DNA from: Holosporales bacterium
Lineage (GTDB): Bacteria > Pseudomonadota > Alphaproteobacteria > UBA3830 > JAIRMZ01
Length of the DNA stretch: 7,107 bases
Direction of reading: 5' to 3'
Assembly (NCBI GenBank): GCA_031258355.1
Contig: JAIRMZ010000110.1
Location: 1-7,107 of the forward strand
Of the stretch, positions 5,890 through 7,107 are shown one piece after another. The notes under the pieces were generated by a model. That model had not been told where the DNA came from. It saw nothing but the letters and a program-made list of their open reading frames with translations, and searched no databases. Numbering within the stretch: the first letter of the stretch is position 1; each line of letters starts with the position of its first letter. A program made the translations under genes and the position numbers.

Positions 5890-6825
5890 TTGACCGAGAA
5901 GAGGTCAATACGGAGGCAAGTCCGCATTCTCATTGGAGGTGTGTTGGGGATTCCGGGACTTTTCATTGTCCTAACCTTTTGGGCCGATCCTCTCCAGATC
6001 TTCCATGATCAGCCGCTAGAGAGACCGGTATTTATCAATGATGAAAGAGCATATGCAGGAACTATTCAGCGGCATTTCTTTCGAAGGAAAGATCGAAGAA
6101 CGGCAATAGGAAATTGTCTTGTAATGAACATGACGTATGAAGAAGCGAAGACTCTTGGAGACATTGAGGAACCTTTGAATTTAGGATTGTGTAGCTGCAA
6201 GATTGGAGGGATATGTACCCTTCTGCAGACTTTGAAAGAATCGTCCTGTTTGAAGCGTGTAATTGTGAATCTCGAAGGAAACACTTTCTGCACACCAAGA
6301 AGACTTTCTCACGTAGAACTTGCAAAGGGCGCTAGCTTTTATGTGCCTTATATACGAATGTTGTTTCGACACTTCCGTATTTATAATATATGGGCGTCGT
6401 TTCGATATTTTCGTGAAGTAGAGGAGATTTTGTTCCGCTATCTTCAAATAATTCCCTCACCTTCCCCAGAGAAACGGGGATATTGGTTTAATGGAGCTTG
6501 TTCTTCCCATGCCTACACAAAAGAGAAGGGATATCTAGAAGAGTTCCGAACAGATTATGAACGAAATAAGCCTGAGCTTTTAGATCTCAAGAAGTTTCTA
6601 GATACGCATGACTTAACAGCGGTGAACAAAAGATTCAACACAACAGAACGGTGCTTTACCCATCTAATGGAGATTTTCGCTTCCATGAACCAAATCCAGT
6701 CGATCTCTGTATTCCTCCCCATTATGCGGTCATTTGGGCTTATATGGACGATCAAAAAGAACGATATCCTACAGGAACACGTCGTGGTTTCCAGGATTAC
6801 ATCGGTGGGCTTCTTTATGTACTAG
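5890..6825 (+). CDS. Membrane-anchored SGNH/DltD-like protein, 5' part of a frameshifted gene
   Basis: The 311-codon frame starts at TTG 5890, with AAAGGA 7 bases upstream and an in-frame TGA at 5875-5877. Residues about 11-30 (VRILIGGVLGIPGLFIVLTF) form a membrane anchor, followed by WADPLQIFH, the D-P-x-x-x-F pattern common after the anchor in uncharacterised SGNH-fold proteins of polysaccharide loci. In those, a G-T/S-S motif carries the nucleophile; here the matching place reads IGNCLVMNM (73-81), with Cys76 where Ser is expected. LNLGLCSCKIGG (97-107) sits where an S-G-rich second block is expected. To about residue 276 (SISVFL) the sequence is family-like; the last 35 residues (IMRSFG to FFMY) are not. 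The proper continuation lies in another frame from 6720. Product as read: truncated and lacking the C-terminal catalytic block. Family assignment is from pattern memory. Confidence 0.6.
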   Translation: MTEKRSIRRQVRILIGGVLGIPGLFIVLTFWADPLQIFHDQPLERPVFINDERAYAGTIQRHFFRRKDRRTAIGNCLVMNMTYEEAKTLGDIEEPLNLGLCSCKIGGICTLLQTLKESSCLKRVIVNLEGNTFCTPRRLSHVELAKGASFYVPYIRMLFRHFRIYNIWASFRYFREVEEILFRYLQIIPSPSPEKRGYWFNGACSSHAYTKEKGYLEEFRTDYERNKPELLDLKKFLDTHDLTAVNKRFNTTERCFTHLMEIFASMNQIQSISVFLPIMRSFGLIWTIKKNDILQEHVVVSRITSVGFFMY

Positions 6826-7107
6826 ACGAGATTGAAGCCTTTCCAAATATCCATCTTTATGCTTTTGACGATGTAGCAGCGATTACGGGAAATACTGCGA
6901 ATTATCCGAATGATTGTCACTACGGGATAGGAGTGAATCGATATATCTTGCGATCTCTCAAGGCGGGGAAGCATCAAATTACGAAGGACAATGTCTTAGC
7001 TTATCTCCGACGCATGGCGGAGGTCCTTGTCGCCTTCGACCCTACTCCTGACTACACCCACACCGTTTCCTTTGAGGGACCGCTTAACGAAGAAACCGAG
7101 AAAGCCT
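6720..7107 (+). pseudogene. 3' part of the SGNH-like gene, in a shifted frame and running off the window
   Basis: From 6720 a second frame, open to the window edge, reads HYAVIWAYMDDQ, then FQDYIGGLLYVLDEIEAFPN, IHLYAFDD, ITGNTANYPNDCHYGIGVNRYIL and KAGKHQITKDNVLAYLRRM. This is the expected C-terminal half of the protein begun at 5890: the family has a PP-[HY] strand end, then a D-x-x-H-Y block, then an 'xITxxNxxxYLxRM' tail. Joining the frames needs one extra base: with C5 instead of C4 at 6717-6720 the text would read VFLPHYAVIW. The joined protein would exceed 405 residues. In the D-x-x-H block the Asp is replaced by Asn (N-D-C-H, 6909-6920). An ATG at 6744 could start a separate product, but no ribosome binding site supports it. 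This may be a true pseudogene, a slippage switch or a sequencing error. Confidence 0.6.

Noticed and set aside
6714..6722. Programmed -1 ribosomal frameshift joining the two halves of the SGNH-like gene
   Set aside because: The site (CTC CCC ATT) is not a good X-XXY-YYZ slippery heptamer and I see no strong downstream stem; a one-base C loss is simpler.
1..7107. tRNA, rRNA, CRISPR arrays, insertion sequences
   Set aside because: No cloverleaf-like segment, regular repeat array, transposase-like frame or terminal inverted repeats with target duplications were seen.

Overview
The window carries a complete five-gene F1 ATP synthase operon on the minus strand, in the order atpH-atpA-atpG-atpD-atpC (delta, alpha, gamma, beta, epsilon), reading from about 4864 down to 185. 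Every subunit is recognisable from its own sequence motifs. The order, the absence of F0 genes next to it and the character of the proteins fit an alphaproteobacterium. The short epsilon subunit (97 residues, no C-terminal helical domain) is a mild hint of a reduced or host-associated lineage. No genus can be named from this sequence. Base composition looks roughly balanced by eye.

Layout. Positions 1-188 (minus) hold one or two short reading frames after atpC. The first, 42 codons, starts in an ATGA overlap with the atpC stop and so looks translationally coupled to the operon; a second begins at 48 and runs off the window. Positions 185-4864 are the ATP synthase genes, which overlap or abut at every junction, so they are surely one transcript with coupled translation. 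Positions 4865-5017 are a divergent intergenic region with a perfect 7-bp dyad. On the plus strand, 5018-5722 encodes a TylF/MycF-type SAM-dependent O-methyltransferase. Positions 5723-5889 are an intergenic region with a possible promoter, flanked by a G8 and a C9 tract that form an 11-bp inverted repeat. From 5890 to the window end there is a membrane-anchored protein resembling SGNH/DltD-like acyl-transfer or esterase proteins of surface polysaccharide loci. It is broken by a one-base frameshift near 6717-6720.

How it works together. The minus-strand genes make the catalytic head, rotor shaft and stator connection of ATP synthase; the membrane F0 genes must lie elsewhere. The plus-strand pair looks like surface-glycan modification (methylation plus an acyl-modification-like enzyme) and is functionally unrelated to the operon. 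The points most worth a second look are the broken SGNH-like gene with substituted catalytic residues, the three G/C homopolymer tracts of 8-9 bases within about 300 bp, and the tiny gene coupled to atpC. I did not find a clearly new multi-gene system.
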